From NCBI RefSeq assembly GCF_025567265.1, contig NZ_JAOQJW010000016.1, positions 22,429 through 86,428 of the forward strand: a DNA stretch of 64,000 nucleotides, read 5' to 3'. The stretch's first letter is position 1, and every line of letters begins with the position of its first letter. A program made the translations under genes and the position numbers. Below the pieces are notes generated by a model, which searched no databases, was not told the origin of the DNA, and saw nothing but the letters and a program-made list of their open reading frames with translations. This DNA is from Dorea_A amylophila (lineage in GTDB: Bacteria; Bacillota; Clostridia; Lachnospirales; Lachnospiraceae). Shown in pieces: positions 24,542 through 32,344 of the stretch.

Positions 24542-24997
24542 TTATCCAGCAATACTTTCTAACACCGCAGTTGCCGCTCGGAATAGCTCAATTTGTCCAT
24601 CTAATCCCTCCAATAGCTTCATGCCGTGCATTAAATTGTTGCGAATACGGTGCAATACTAACAAACAGCCACGAGTTAATTCACCTTCTGATTGTGTTAT
24701 AAACTGACGCATCACATCCATGTCTTCTTCTTTGGAGGCTCTGGCATTATCAGGATGTAAAGAATCTCTGACGTATTCTGCTTCAAGCTGACCAAACCAA
24801 TTTCTACGCTCGTTGAGCACTTCAGCAAGATGAGCCTGCTTCTCCTCATCAATATGGATTCTTGTAGCTATTTGCTTGATTTTCCTTGGATTACAATTGT
24901 TATGACACCAAGAACATTCAAACCAATTCCATAAAATTGTAAATTTTCCAATTTCGAAAACCGTTTCTTCTTGCAAACTATATCCTTTAATCAGCAT
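24542..24997 (-). CDS. HEPN-like protein of unknown function
   Basis: Protein of 151 residues, mostly predicted helical. Near residue 117 it carries RIRNNLMHG, a match to the R-x4-H motif of HEPN ribonuclease and abortive-infection domains (Arg, four residues, His). The N-terminal half has a CSWCHNNC cysteine cluster near residue 29 that could bind a metal, then a charged helical stretch. AGAGGTGG precedes the ATG. The gene follows an acidic repeat ORF and is the most upstream-facing gene of the mobile region. An RNase toxin or defence role is inferred only from the motif; no partner antitoxin is identified. Confidence 0.6.
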   Translation of the reverse strand: MLIKGYSLQEETVFEIGKFTILWNWFECSWCHNNCNPRKIKQIATRIHIDEEKQAHLAEVLNERRNWFGQLEAEYVRDSLHPDNARASKEEDMDVMRQFITQSEGELTRGCLLVLHRIRNNLMHGMKLLEGLDGQIELFRAATAVLESIAG

Positions 24998-25042
24998 TTG
25001 TCCACCTCTTTAAACATAAATAACTTATCCCTACTTTACACC

Positions 25043-25276
25043 TTACATAAGCAAAAATTCATCTTCATCTGACGTTTCAATGGTATATGTATGTCGGGTT
25101 TGTGTCATCAACATATTATCATTATTTATAATTTTTTCAGATAAGCAAAACTCATCTGGATCAGATATTTCAATCGTATTTGTTTCATATGTTGTAGAAT
25201 CACATAAATGAAATTCATCTGGATCAGATTCTTCTACCGCATGCTGAATATAAATAGAAGCCTCCTTTAAATGCAT
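25043..25276 (-). CDS. Short acidic protein with three SDPDEF repeats
   Basis: A 77-residue ORF with three copies of an acidic motif: EESDPDEFHL (residue about 16), EISDPDEFCL (about 36) and ETSDEDEFLL at the C-terminus. Codons differ between copies (TCT/TCA, GAA/GAG, TTT kept), so the repetition is held at protein level. The segments before the repeats are rich in Thr and aromatic residues (TTYETNTI, RHTYTI). The annotated ATG has no good ribosome site; AAAGGAGG falls just inside the frame, so the true start is uncertain. No modifying enzyme is adjacent. It may be a peptide precursor, antitoxin or binding decoy. Confidence 0.5.
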   Translation of the reverse strand: MHLKEASIYIQHAVEESDPDEFHLCDSTTYETNTIEISDPDEFCLSEKIINNDNMLMTQTRHTYTIETSDEDEFLLM

Positions 25277-25444
25277 ATACTGTTGTTAACCGTAAATGAT
25301 TTTTTGTTCTTTTACCTGTTATCAAGCCTCGTGAAATAATAATAGGCAAAACTATATACATGAGAATAAAGCTAATATCCATATATAATATTCCTCTAAA
25401 ATCTTATTTTTCTATACTTCATTAAATACTATCTACAAAGTATA

Positions 25445-26143
25445 TTATTTTGCAATTCTTAAATTCAAAAATTTATTCTTTGCTTTTTGAATTTCATCAA
25501 ATTTTTCGTTCCATTTAACACGTATATTAGATTTTTTTAATACTTCATCTAACGAATAATCATCAAAATATTTCAATGGTTCTGCTGCATAATATTCCTT
25601 ACAATACCAGTTGTAAAGTGTGCTTATTTTCTCTTCGCATTCTGCACTTTCTAATTCAAACGGTGTTTCTTTTAATATTTTTTTTAAACCTTCTGACAGA
25701 AAAAATATATCCGGTGGATAATCATCATATACGTACTCTCCTTCATATTCTACCCGCACAGGTTTAGGGTTAATATTATTCTTTTTAAGTTTATACTCAA
25801 AATATGAAAATAAACTATCCGCATTAACAGATGCATCATTATATCTGCAAACTTCCTTATATGCATCTAAAAGTTTATTTAAGCATGACATTTCATTTTT
25901 CTTCATATATCTACTAGTATAATCTTTGGATATTTCACATAAATTTTCATAATTTTTCTGAGAATATTCCTCATCAAATAGTCTTATTATCGGATGAATA
26001 ATATTCATTTTCAAATTATTTCTATTTCCTTTATGATAATATGCCGCTGAAATAACTAATGAAATAATTCCTGATACTATTACCGTTATAATCGTAAAAC
26101 AATTAGAATACCACTCATTATCAAACCACTGTTGAAAAGTCAT
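25445..26143 (-). CDS. Membrane-anchored protein of unknown function
   Basis: Protein of 232 residues with one N-terminal transmembrane helix (FTIITVIVSGIISLVISAAYY, residues about 15-35) and a soluble, charged, mostly helical region of about 190 residues facing the cytoplasm or outside. The start at 26143 has GGAG about 7 nt upstream; six further codons are open. No family is recognised. The gene is AT-rich compared with the chromosomal genes to its left and stands alone, which fits acquired DNA. Membrane anchor plus helical body is common in defence effectors, but nothing here proves that. Confidence 0.7.
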   Translation of the reverse strand: MTFQQWFDNEWYSNCFTIITVIVSGIISLVISAAYYHKGNRNNLKMNIIHPIIRLFDEEYSQKNYENLCEISKDYTSRYMKKNEMSCLNKLLDAYKEVCRYNDASVNADSLFSYFEYKLKKNNINPKPVRVEYEGEYVYDDYPPDIFFLSEGLKKILKETPFELESAECEEKISTLYNWYCKEYYAAEPLKYFDDYSLDEVLKKSNIRVKWNEKFDEIQKAKNKFLNLRIAK

Positions 26144-26234
26144 TTCACATCTCCATCTCATCTTTTAATATAATCTGTCAAGCATATTTATGATTATATA
26201 TTACCACACAAGAAATATTTCAACAACGATTCTT

Positions 26235-26594
26235 CTATAAATCTTCACTCTTCAAGCCAAAAACAACCATTTTCTGTTCTTCCAGGTACTTCCCCTTAAA
26301 AGAGTATGTCTTTTCCGGATTCAATCCCCAGTCAGTCAATGTTTCGTATACAAACTGCTTGCTATGTATTTTGAAGCTCTTATGTAATTCTAAGAAACCT
26401 TCCGGTACACGGATAGACATATTATCTTTGCCATCACAGGCTACTACTGCCAGTGATTTTTCTTTCATGTTTCTGAGCAGGCATATATGAGAGGGATCTC
26501 CTAATGCTGCGATTACACCAACCCCGATGTTAATGGAATCCCATTTGCCCTGTAATGCCAAGGTTGGTACTGGTATTTTCTTCGTTATTTCCAT
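26235..26594 (-). CDS. Small protein with recombinase-associated domain (copy 3)
   Basis: Protein of 119 residues, overlapping the end of the gene upstream by 65 bp. Its body follows the same pattern as the next two upstream proteins: a V-I-x-L-G-x-P-x-H start, LAVVACDG (residue about 48), a run reaching KIHSKQFVYETLTDWGLNPE, then YSFKGKYLEEQKMVVFGLK. This pattern of beta-strands around LAVV and F(V/S)xxLYxxxxW recurs in the C-terminal region of the serine recombinase at 27414 and in the protein at 26530. ATG at 26594 has GGAG 9 nt upstream. Function unknown; likely an accessory DNA-binding or regulatory factor. Confidence 0.7.
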   Translation of the reverse strand: MEITKKIPVPTLALQGKWDSINIGVGVIAALGDPSHICLLRNMKEKSLAVVACDGKDNMSIRVPEGFLELHKSFKIHSKQFVYETLTDWGLNPEKTYSFKGKYLEEQKMVVFGLKSEDL

Positions 26595-27402
26595 TATCAT
26601 CGACTCCTTCTTCTATATTTACATTGCTTTGTGGTTGATTTTCTATACGATAATCAGGCACAGTTGCTCCCATAGGTGCTTCTGTACCTTCTGTATTCTT
26701 TCCTATTGAATTTTCATGTTCCTTGTTGTAGTTTCCGAAATCTTCAAAAAGGTTTAACTGACGGTATTGTTCATATTCTGTATATGACCGACCAATACGG
26801 TTTTTATAGGCATCCGGATAATATTTAACCTGACGTTTTTTTGTTTCTCCTGTAACTGGATCAACATATTCTTCTTTCTTTGGTGCAAACATGATTGCTT
26901 CTTCCATTTCAAAGACAATAATCAGTCCACGATCAGAAGCAGCTACTCGACCAAGTACTTTATATCTGCACTCACGGTTCCAGCCCATTAAATGATATAG
27001 ATTTTCTACAAAATCTACGGATGTAATATTCTTATTCACCCATTTGCCCTGTTTGTTGACTCTGGCCCATTCTACAGATGCACTTTCTTCCTCTGCACAA
27101 GGTACAACAGCCAGCCTCTTTTTTTCCGTATTTACGACTGTGAGAACATGTTTTACTCCCTCAAATAACCGGATTGCTGCCATATTAAAGGTCAACTGTC
27201 CATATTTAATACTTACTGCCGGTTTCTTCAACATGGAAAACTGTGTTCTTGGTGGCAGTTCATATCCTTCAAAGCTCTCATATTGTAGTTCCTCGTTTTT
27301 TTCCATACGGGAACGTACAAGTTCTTGTATCAGTTCAAACTCTCTTGCTGTAAAACTTTGTCCTTCCTGATTATTTGGTCTGTTATCTGTGGTTTCTCCC
27401 AT
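26530..27402 (-). CDS. Protein with recombinase-associated domain (copy 2)
   Basis: Protein of 290 residues. Residues 15-35 form a helix (REFELIQELVRSRMEKNEEL). Residues about 65-185 carry the shared domain (LTFNMAAIRLFEGVKHVL, KKRLAVVPCAEEES, ITSVDFVENLYHLMGWN, LIIVFEMEEAIMF). The C-terminal 80 residues are low-complexity and Asn/Glu-rich. AAGGGGTGAG precedes the start, 11 bp after the recombinase stop, so the recombinase and both small proteins form one operon. The family is not one I can name, and the function is unknown. Confidence 0.75.
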   Translation of the reverse strand: MGETTDNRPNNQEGQSFTAREFELIQELVRSRMEKNEELQYESFEGYELPPRTQFSMLKKPAVSIKYGQLTFNMAAIRLFEGVKHVLTVVNTEKKRLAVVPCAEEESASVEWARVNKQGKWVNKNITSVDFVENLYHLMGWNRECRYKVLGRVAASDRGLIIVFEMEEAIMFAPKKEEYVDPVTGETKKRQVKYYPDAYKNRIGRSYTEYEQYRQLNLFEDFGNYNKEHENSIGKNTEGTEAPMGATVPDYRIENQPQSNVNIEEGVDDNGNNEENTSTNLGITGQMGFH

Positions 27403-27413
27403 ATTCTCACCCC

Positions 27414-29495
27414 TTACATGGTCATCAGAAGTTCTTCTAATTCATTCACGATTTCCTGTCTGGACGGTATATGTCCTATGACGGGATTTTCTACTACAAC
27501 TCCTGTTTCTTCTATATCTTCTTCTGTTATGGCATTAATCATGCTGTCCCTCTGTTCCCGGATAAAATAATTAATGCCTATCCTTCGTTTCATCCATTCT
27601 TCCGGATAAGCACATACAATATTATTGTTTTCTGGCTTATTTTCCTGCTCCGTATCTGTTTTGTACTTTACAAATCCAAAAGGCTGATTACTTTCTTTTT
27701 CTACATCGGGATGATTTTTGTACTTTTTACCAACAATAATCTGTGGTTCATCCAATGAAAACACAAGTATTTTTGACATTCCTCTTTCTTTTGTAATACC
27801 ACGAAATTTAAAGCTAAATTCTTTTTTCCAATGTAAACTCTCATAAATCGCTGTAGAAAATGCACTGGACGATACAAAGGACACAAGCTTTCCATCTTCT
27901 TTTTCCCATTCAATACAGTTTGGGTTATCTGGTGTTGTCTGCCGGATAATAATTGTCTGGATAATTGGATGATACAATATCTCCACCCATCTGCAATAAT
28001 TCAGTTTTTCATGGCAAGCCTTACTGAATTTTATCCTTCTTCTACCTACAGTTAATGCAGGAAGGCTCTTATTTAGAAAATAAATTCCGTGTGGAACCTG
28101 ATACCCGGATAATGCCATGGAAACAACTTTTCCCTGTTCCTCACCTGACCATATTCGGATCTTATGATTCAGTTCTTCTAATTCTTCCTCTTCATATACC
28201 TCCTGGCAAATCTCCAGTAAAGCACTGCCATCTATTCCTCCCCAGCCTGGACAGATAGAAACAAAACCTTTTAAATTTCCTTTGTGGATCACCGAAAAAT
28301 CCGGAACACCCTCTGTCATTTTTCTGGAACTTTTCTTTACCATCTGTGCAGCCAGGGCGATTTCCCTTGATACGATTGGTTCATGATGATCTTCTTCATA
28401 AGCGGATACTCTGTCATGTTCGTTTTTCTTTGATTTATGCTCAACATAATCAATAACTATGGTTTTTCTGGCTTCCAGATCTCCCCACCGACGTTCGTTT
28501 GACATAACATTCATGACCATAGAAGCATTCCAGTCGGTTCTTCCTCTGAGTGTAGGACGTTCCCGTTCTGTCAGGATCTCTGCTATTTCATCACAATCAT
28601 AGCCACCTATGTATGCAAGAAAAATAAAACGGACTGTTTTCGCTTCTTCCGGCTGAATGATCAGTTCTCCTTCTTTCGTGTGGCGGTATCCTAACAGATC
28701 AAGCACTGGATATTGTCCTGTACATATCCTCTGGTCATAAGAAAGTATCATTCTCCTGCTTTTATTTGCTGATTCCCAGTCAGCAAGCATCGCATGGATA
28801 GAGAGATTCTGTTTACAATCCGGATCAAGAGTATATATATTTTCTGTCTCAAAGTATACTCCTACTGGATGGGATGGATTCATACTTTTTAGCTGACGTA
28901 CTAATGTCATACAATCAGACATATTTCTTGCAAACCTTGATACACTGGCACAGAGAATCAGATCAATTTTCTTCTGAGCCGCATCTTCGATCATTCTTTT
29001 AAATTCTGTTCGATGTTGAGTAGATGTGCCTGACTTTCCCTCATCACTATATATCTCATGCAAAGTCCAGTTTGGTGTATCTCCAACTTTTTTCGTATAA
29101 TATTTTGTTTGATTTTCTATAGAAGAAACCTGATTTGTACTTTTGGTACTTACACGGGCATATACTCCAACTTGTTTATGTCCTGTATCGGATATGGTTG
29201 GCTTTGGTTTTGCTTCCCGGATCACACCATTTCCAGAACGTGTTTTTCTAACACGGTTTCGGATTTTCTCTCTCTGTTCTTCAATTTCATTATGTCTTTT
29301 TTCCCAGTCACCTATATCTGAAGAATCTGTAGAAGAAATAACGTTTCCTTCGGTATCTATGATTTCACAATCCTCGATTTTCTCTGTATCTACTTCCTCG
29401 GATTCCTCTACTCCATAAATATCTTCAACAGCCAACTTCTCTTTCAACCTCCTGCTTACAGTTCCTGTATTCCCTGCAGTATCTTTTCCTTCCAT
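27414..29495 (-). CDS. Large serine recombinase
   Basis: Site-specific recombinase of up to 693 residues that would cut and rejoin att sites through a phosphoserine link. After an acidic, poorly conserved N-terminal extension of about 100 residues comes the resolvase catalytic domain (VGVYARVSTKSTNQVSSIEN with the nucleophile Ser, SDEGKSGTST, and SVSRFARNMSD), then the recombinase domain (GYRHTKEGELIIQPEEA). Residues about 455-600 carry the unknown domain also found in the two genes downstream. No cysteine zinc ribbon is seen. The ATG at 29495 lacks a ribosome site; TTG at 29435, 12 nt after AGGAGG and just past the upstream stop, is a plausible real start. Confidence 0.88.
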   Translation of the reverse strand: MEGKDTAGNTGTVSRRLKEKLAVEDIYGVEESEEVDTEKIEDCEIIDTEGNVISSTDSSDIGDWEKRHNEIEEQREKIRNRVRKTRSGNGVIREAKPKPTISDTGHKQVGVYARVSTKSTNQVSSIENQTKYYTKKVGDTPNWTLHEIYSDEGKSGTSTQHRTEFKRMIEDAAQKKIDLILCASVSRFARNMSDCMTLVRQLKSMNPSHPVGVYFETENIYTLDPDCKQNLSIHAMLADWESANKSRRMILSYDQRICTGQYPVLDLLGYRHTKEGELIIQPEEAKTVRFIFLAYIGGYDCDEIAEILTERERPTLRGRTDWNASMVMNVMSNERRWGDLEARKTIVIDYVEHKSKKNEHDRVSAYEEDHHEPIVSREIALAAQMVKKSSRKMTEGVPDFSVIHKGNLKGFVSICPGWGGIDGSALLEICQEVYEEEELEELNHKIRIWSGEEQGKVVSMALSGYQVPHGIYFLNKSLPALTVGRRRIKFSKACHEKLNYCRWVEILYHPIIQTIIIRQTTPDNPNCIEWEKEDGKLVSFVSSSAFSTAIYESLHWKKEFSFKFRGITKERGMSKILVFSLDEPQIIVGKKYKNHPDVEKESNQPFGFVKYKTDTEQENKPENNNIVCAYPEEWMKRRIGINYFIREQRDSMINAITEEDIEETGVVVENPVIGHIPSRQEIVNELEELLMTM

Positions 29496-29938
29496 TTTTT
29501 ATACTTTGCTTCATCCAGTTTCACATAATCATCTGCCATTTTTTCTAATGCTTCTTTCTGCTGCTCTGGATTCATGATCGTATTAATATGATATTTCTCA
29601 TCTTCAGTTACCAGTTCTATAAGCCCTGGCATTTCTGAAAGAAATTTGAGCAGATAGCAAAATTCTTCACTATTTGCCGCCAAATATGCTTTCGTCTGGG
29701 CAGCAATGCAATCAACTTCTCCATTCCGGCAGGCTTTTAGCAGATGGAGCATCTGTGGTCTTTTATATATTAACTTTTGTCCGGTAATATCTACATATAC
29801 GCCTTGTAATATCCATCCCGGAATCTTATCGCATTTTTCTTTATAATATCTCTTATGATAGCTAAGAGCTGCTTCCTTATTTTTTTCCCATAGCTTTGCT
29901 AATTTTACATAACCAGCTACTCTATAATTAAAACTCAT
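29456..29938 (-). CDS. Resolvase-like protein lacking the catalytic serine
   Basis: Protein of 160 residues colinear with a serine-recombinase catalytic domain: VAGYVKLAKLW aligns with VGVYARVSTKS, PGWILQGVYVD with PNWTLHEIYSD, KRPQMLHLLKACRNGEVDCI with the RTEFKRMIEDA...IDLIL segment, and ELVTEDEKYHINT with the FETENIYTLD segment. The nucleophilic Ser and the SRFARN active-site arginines are replaced (YVKLA; KAYLAANS). It overlaps the RepA-like gene by 4 bp and runs into the recombinase gene, so all are co-expressed. I infer a non-catalytic partner or regulator of the neighbouring recombinase; a decayed recombinase is less likely because the frame is intact. Confidence 0.7.
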   Translation of the reverse strand: MSFNYRVAGYVKLAKLWEKNKEAALSYHKRYYKEKCDKIPGWILQGVYVDITGQKLIYKRPQMLHLLKACRNGEVDCIAAQTKAYLAANSEEFCYLLKFLSEMPGLIELVTEDEKYHINTIMNPEQQKEALEKMADDYVKLDEAKYKKWKEKILQGIQEL

Positions 29939-30921
29939 TCCTCATCAACTTCTTCCTCTGGTTCAGGCATATGCCAATACCATGTTCCCTGTTTTCTGTA
30001 TGCTTCTATGCCTATTTCTTTTTGCACAGTTCTTATTGTTCTTTCCTTAATGCCAATCCTATCCATTCGCCGTATAATCTCTGCACTTGGTACATCTTCT
30101 ACCGATAACATAATCCTCAGATACTCGGATGCTTTTTCTTTCTTGGTTGCTTTCTTTGAACATACAACTGCTTCTGCTCTTTTATCAATATTACATTTTC
30201 CTATCCATTGAAATCCTTTATCTGGATTCATAACAAATCCGACGGCATTGCTCTCTGGTGCGAGATTGGATTTTACCTGATACATATAACGTATCTCTGG
30301 ATCCTTTTCATCTCTTGAGATCATAAGAACACTTCTGCAGATTGCTGCTATATCTATGCTTCCTAATCCCCGGTACAGTCTTTTTCCTCCAGAAGATTTT
30401 GTCATATGTCCGATCATCACCACCGCACATTTATGTTTTTCTGCAACTTTCCCAAGTTTACGCATAATGGAACGGACATGGCTTGCATTCTGCATATCCG
30501 CATTAGAAGGCATGAACGCCTGAAGTGGATCTAACACAAGAAGCTTTGCTTGAAAACTCCGAATCGTTTTTTCCAGACGGTCATCTATAAATGTCAATCC
30601 CATGTCTGCATCATCTATAAATGCAACCCTGTCACAATCTGCTCCTGCTTCTTCTAGCCGGGGTTTTATCGTATCCCCCACATTATCTTCTGCACCTTGA
30701 TATATGACATTTCCGATTTGTTCCAGCTTTTTTCCATCTGGAAGAAGCCCTCCTCTGGTGAGAGCTGATGCAATATTTATCATAAAAGTAGATTTTCCAT
30801 CACCCGGATCACCTTGTAATAAGGTAAGTTTTCCATATGGAATATACGGATACCATAACCATTCCACTTCTTGCTTCTCTACAGTAGAATATATCTTATA
30901 GTCCTCTTTATTTTCCATCAT
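29935..30921 (-). CDS. RepA-type AAA ATPase (replicative helicase-like)
   Basis: RecA-fold ATPase of 328 residues resembling plasmid RepA hexameric helicases and AAA_25 proteins. Walker A is GDPGDGKST near residue 35, Walker B is LLVLDPLQAF near 125, then a sensor region VVMIGHMTKSSGGKRLYRGL near 165 and RSVLMISRD near 193. The C-terminal 80 residues are a winged-helix-like region (SAEIIRRMDRIGIKERTIRT). It overlaps the resolvase-like gene by the ATGA stop-start, and iteron-like repeats lie 0.5 kb upstream, which suggests replication of a circular form of the element. Confidence 0.85.
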   Translation of the reverse strand: MMENKEDYKIYSTVEKQEVEWLWYPYIPYGKLTLLQGDPGDGKSTFMINIASALTRGGLLPDGKKLEQIGNVIYQGAEDNVGDTIKPRLEEAGADCDRVAFIDDADMGLTFIDDRLEKTIRSFQAKLLVLDPLQAFMPSNADMQNASHVRSIMRKLGKVAEKHKCAVVMIGHMTKSSGGKRLYRGLGSIDIAAICRSVLMISRDEKDPEIRYMYQVKSNLAPESNAVGFVMNPDKGFQWIGKCNIDKRAEAVVCSKKATKKEKASEYLRIMLSVEDVPSAEIIRRMDRIGIKERTIRTVQKEIGIEAYRKQGTWYWHMPEPEEEVDEE

Positions 30922-30944
30922 GCACCTACCTTATCATCCTCTTC

Positions 30945-31256
30945 TCACATATCTTCTAATTTCTTATTTTTCTCACTCATGCTTTCCACTAGATCAGCTA
31001 TCATTGTGTATTCTGCCCTTGTAAGCCCTGATACATCCAACGTTCTATTTGACACCTGAAATCCCAAAAGATAATCTGTACTCACATGATATAAAACAGC
31101 TAATCTGATCAGAATATCATACGATGGCTGTCTGCTATCATTTTCATAGGCACTGATCTGCCTTTTATTTACACCTATTATATCTGCAACCTGTCCCTGT
31201 TTCAGTTTTCTCTCCTGACGTAGCTGCTTCAATCTGTATCCTAAAGAATCTATCAT
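30945..31256 (-). CDS. XRE-family transcriptional regulator
   Basis: Cro/CI-type DNA-binding protein of 103 residues. Residues 5-63 hold the five-helix HTH (LGYRLKQLRQERKLKQGQVA, GVNKRQISAYENDSRQPSYD, VLYHVSTDYLLGF), and the C-terminal 40 residues are a charged helix that may dimerise. AGGAAGG precedes the ATG. It lies 23 bp upstream of the RepA-like ATPase gene and probably controls that operon. Confidence 0.9.
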   Translation of the reverse strand: MIDSLGYRLKQLRQERKLKQGQVADIIGVNKRQISAYENDSRQPSYDILIRLAVLYHVSTDYLLGFQVSNRTLDVSGLTRAEYTMIADLVESMSEKNKKLEDM

Positions 31257-31271
31257 GTGCGTCGCACCTTC

Positions 31272-31511
31272 CTATGCGCCATGACTTACTGCACGTAACA
31301 CAAATTTCTTTTCCTTTATATTATCATTTATAGGTCGGCATTTGGCAGATTCCATTCGCCTTTTCGCAGACCTTTCCCGCTTCATCCGCATGTCCTCGAC
31401 TAGAAACAGTCCCCTGTTTTGCAGCCTTGCAACCTTGCAGCCTTGGAATATATTTTCGTCCAAAACATTGATAAAATGGTACTTTTCAGAGATTTTTATT
31501 TTCCTTTTCAC
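31272..31511 (-). CDS. Doubtful small basic protein
   Basis: A 79-residue open frame with a GTG start 10 nt after AAGGAG, ending 15 bp before the XRE gene. It is lysine/arginine-rich (MKRKIKISEKYHF, RMKRERSAKRRME) and overlaps two of the iteron-like repeats. No family is recognised, and coding status rests on the ribosome site and position only. Confidence 0.3.
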   Translation of the reverse strand: MKRKIKISEKYHFINVLDENIFQGCKVARLQNRGLFLVEDMRMKRERSAKRRMESAKCRPINDNIKEKKFVLRAVSHGA

Positions 31512-31582
31512 TAAAATTCATCTCCTTTTCTTTGCAGCCTTACCTTGAATTTTGCAGCCTTACTCATGATTTTGCAGTCTTA
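31419..31582. repeat. Iteron-like direct repeats, candidate replication origin
   Basis: TTTGCAGCCTTA occurs at 31531 and 31551 and as TTTGCAGTCTTA at 31571, exactly 20 bp apart. A second cluster at 31419-31444 has TGCAGCC, TGCAACC and TGCAGCC spaced 8 bp. They lie between divergent XRE genes and upstream of the RepA-like ATPase operon, as iterons do in theta plasmids. An AT-rich stretch follows to 31690. Confidence 0.6.
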
Positions 31583-31705
31583 CAAAATCACGACTTTTTT
31601 CACTTCGTTGCATTATGGTGACTATGTTCACCATATTATTTCATAATTTCAAATTTTATAATGTAGGCAACCTATTCCTCAATTCCTAGAAAGGTAATTT
31701 TGTAT

Positions 31706-31912
31706 ATGATTGACTACACACCTCTATGGAATACCATGAAAGAAAAAGATATTTCCCAATATGACCTTCTAAATCATGGTATTGATAAACGTACCCTGCA
31801 ACGCTTACGAACAGATCAGAATATTACAGCTCTGACTATTGAAAAACTCTGCCAGATACTTCACTGTACACCAAATGATATTATACGATTTATTTCAGAA
31901 GAAGAAAAATAA
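31706..31912 (+). CDS. Small XRE-family HTH protein
   Basis: A 68-residue Cro-like helix-turn-helix protein (TPLWNTMKEKDISQYDLLNH, GIDKRTLQRLRTDQNITALT, LCQILHCTPNDIIRFI), nearly all HTH. AAAGG lies about 11 nt before the ATG; a TTG at 31700 is the alternative start. It is transcribed away from the iteron region and ends at a strong terminator. Similar YozG-like proteins are common in mobile elements; its target is unknown. Confidence 0.85.
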   Translation: MIDYTPLWNTMKEKDISQYDLLNHGIDKRTLQRLRTDQNITALTIEKLCQILHCTPNDIIRFISEEEK

Positions 31913-31957
31913 TACCGCTGAAACACGAAAGATTCTTCCTGTTCAGCGGTATTTTTT
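31911..31957. terminator. Bidirectional terminator
   Basis: AATACCGCTGAA/TTCAGCGGTATT stem followed by TTTTT. It ends the plus-strand HTH gene and the minus-strand parR-like gene that meet here. Confidence 0.85.
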
Positions 31958-32333
31958 ATACACCCATCTCAAACATTTCCAGCCCGTCCAGCATCATGTC
32001 TACATCCATATCAAGTCCGCTTTCTGATTCCTCCACACCACAATCTTCCCTTGATTCACATACCGTTTTTTCATCCATTCTCTTCATTGAGCTTTCTATC
32101 TGTAAGAGAAAATCTTTATCGTGCAGTAATTCTTCTTTTACCTTTTCTATATCAATTCCTGACATACTTTTATCCGGAAATAGAGCTTTTCCTTCCTTAT
32201 TATATATCCATGCATGAATGAGTTCCGTGATCAAAGCTGTTTTACATCTCTTTTGTGTTTTTAAGAACTCACCAGCTTGCCTTTGCTTCTCATTTTCTTC
32301 ATCAAATAATAAAACAATTCGTATCTTTCCCAT
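31956..32333 (-). CDS. parR: ParR/StbB-like partner of ParM
   Basis: Small protein of 125 residues encoded 11 bp after parM, the position of the centromere-binding adaptor in type II plasmid partition. The N-terminal 50 residues (IRIVLLFDEENEKQRQAGEF, TALITELIHAWI) fit a ribbon-helix-helix fold, and the acidic C-terminus (SGLDMDVDMMLDGLEMFEM) fits the actin-binding tail. Primary sequence similarity in this family is weak, so the call relies on position and layout. Confidence 0.65.
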   Translation of the reverse strand: MGKIRIVLLFDEENEKQRQAGEFLKTQKRCKTALITELIHAWIYNKEGKALFPDKSMSGIDIEKVKEELLHDKDFLLQIESSMKRMDEKTVCESREDCGVEESESGLDMDVDMMLDGLEMFEMGV

Positions 32334-32344
32334 CTCTTCATCCT

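Noticed and set aside
25225..25380. A frame starting MDISFILMYIVLPIIISRG that could be a small membrane peptide overlapping the acidic repeat ORF
   Set aside because: No ribosome site, and the overlap with the repeat ORF in another frame makes it less likely than that ORF.
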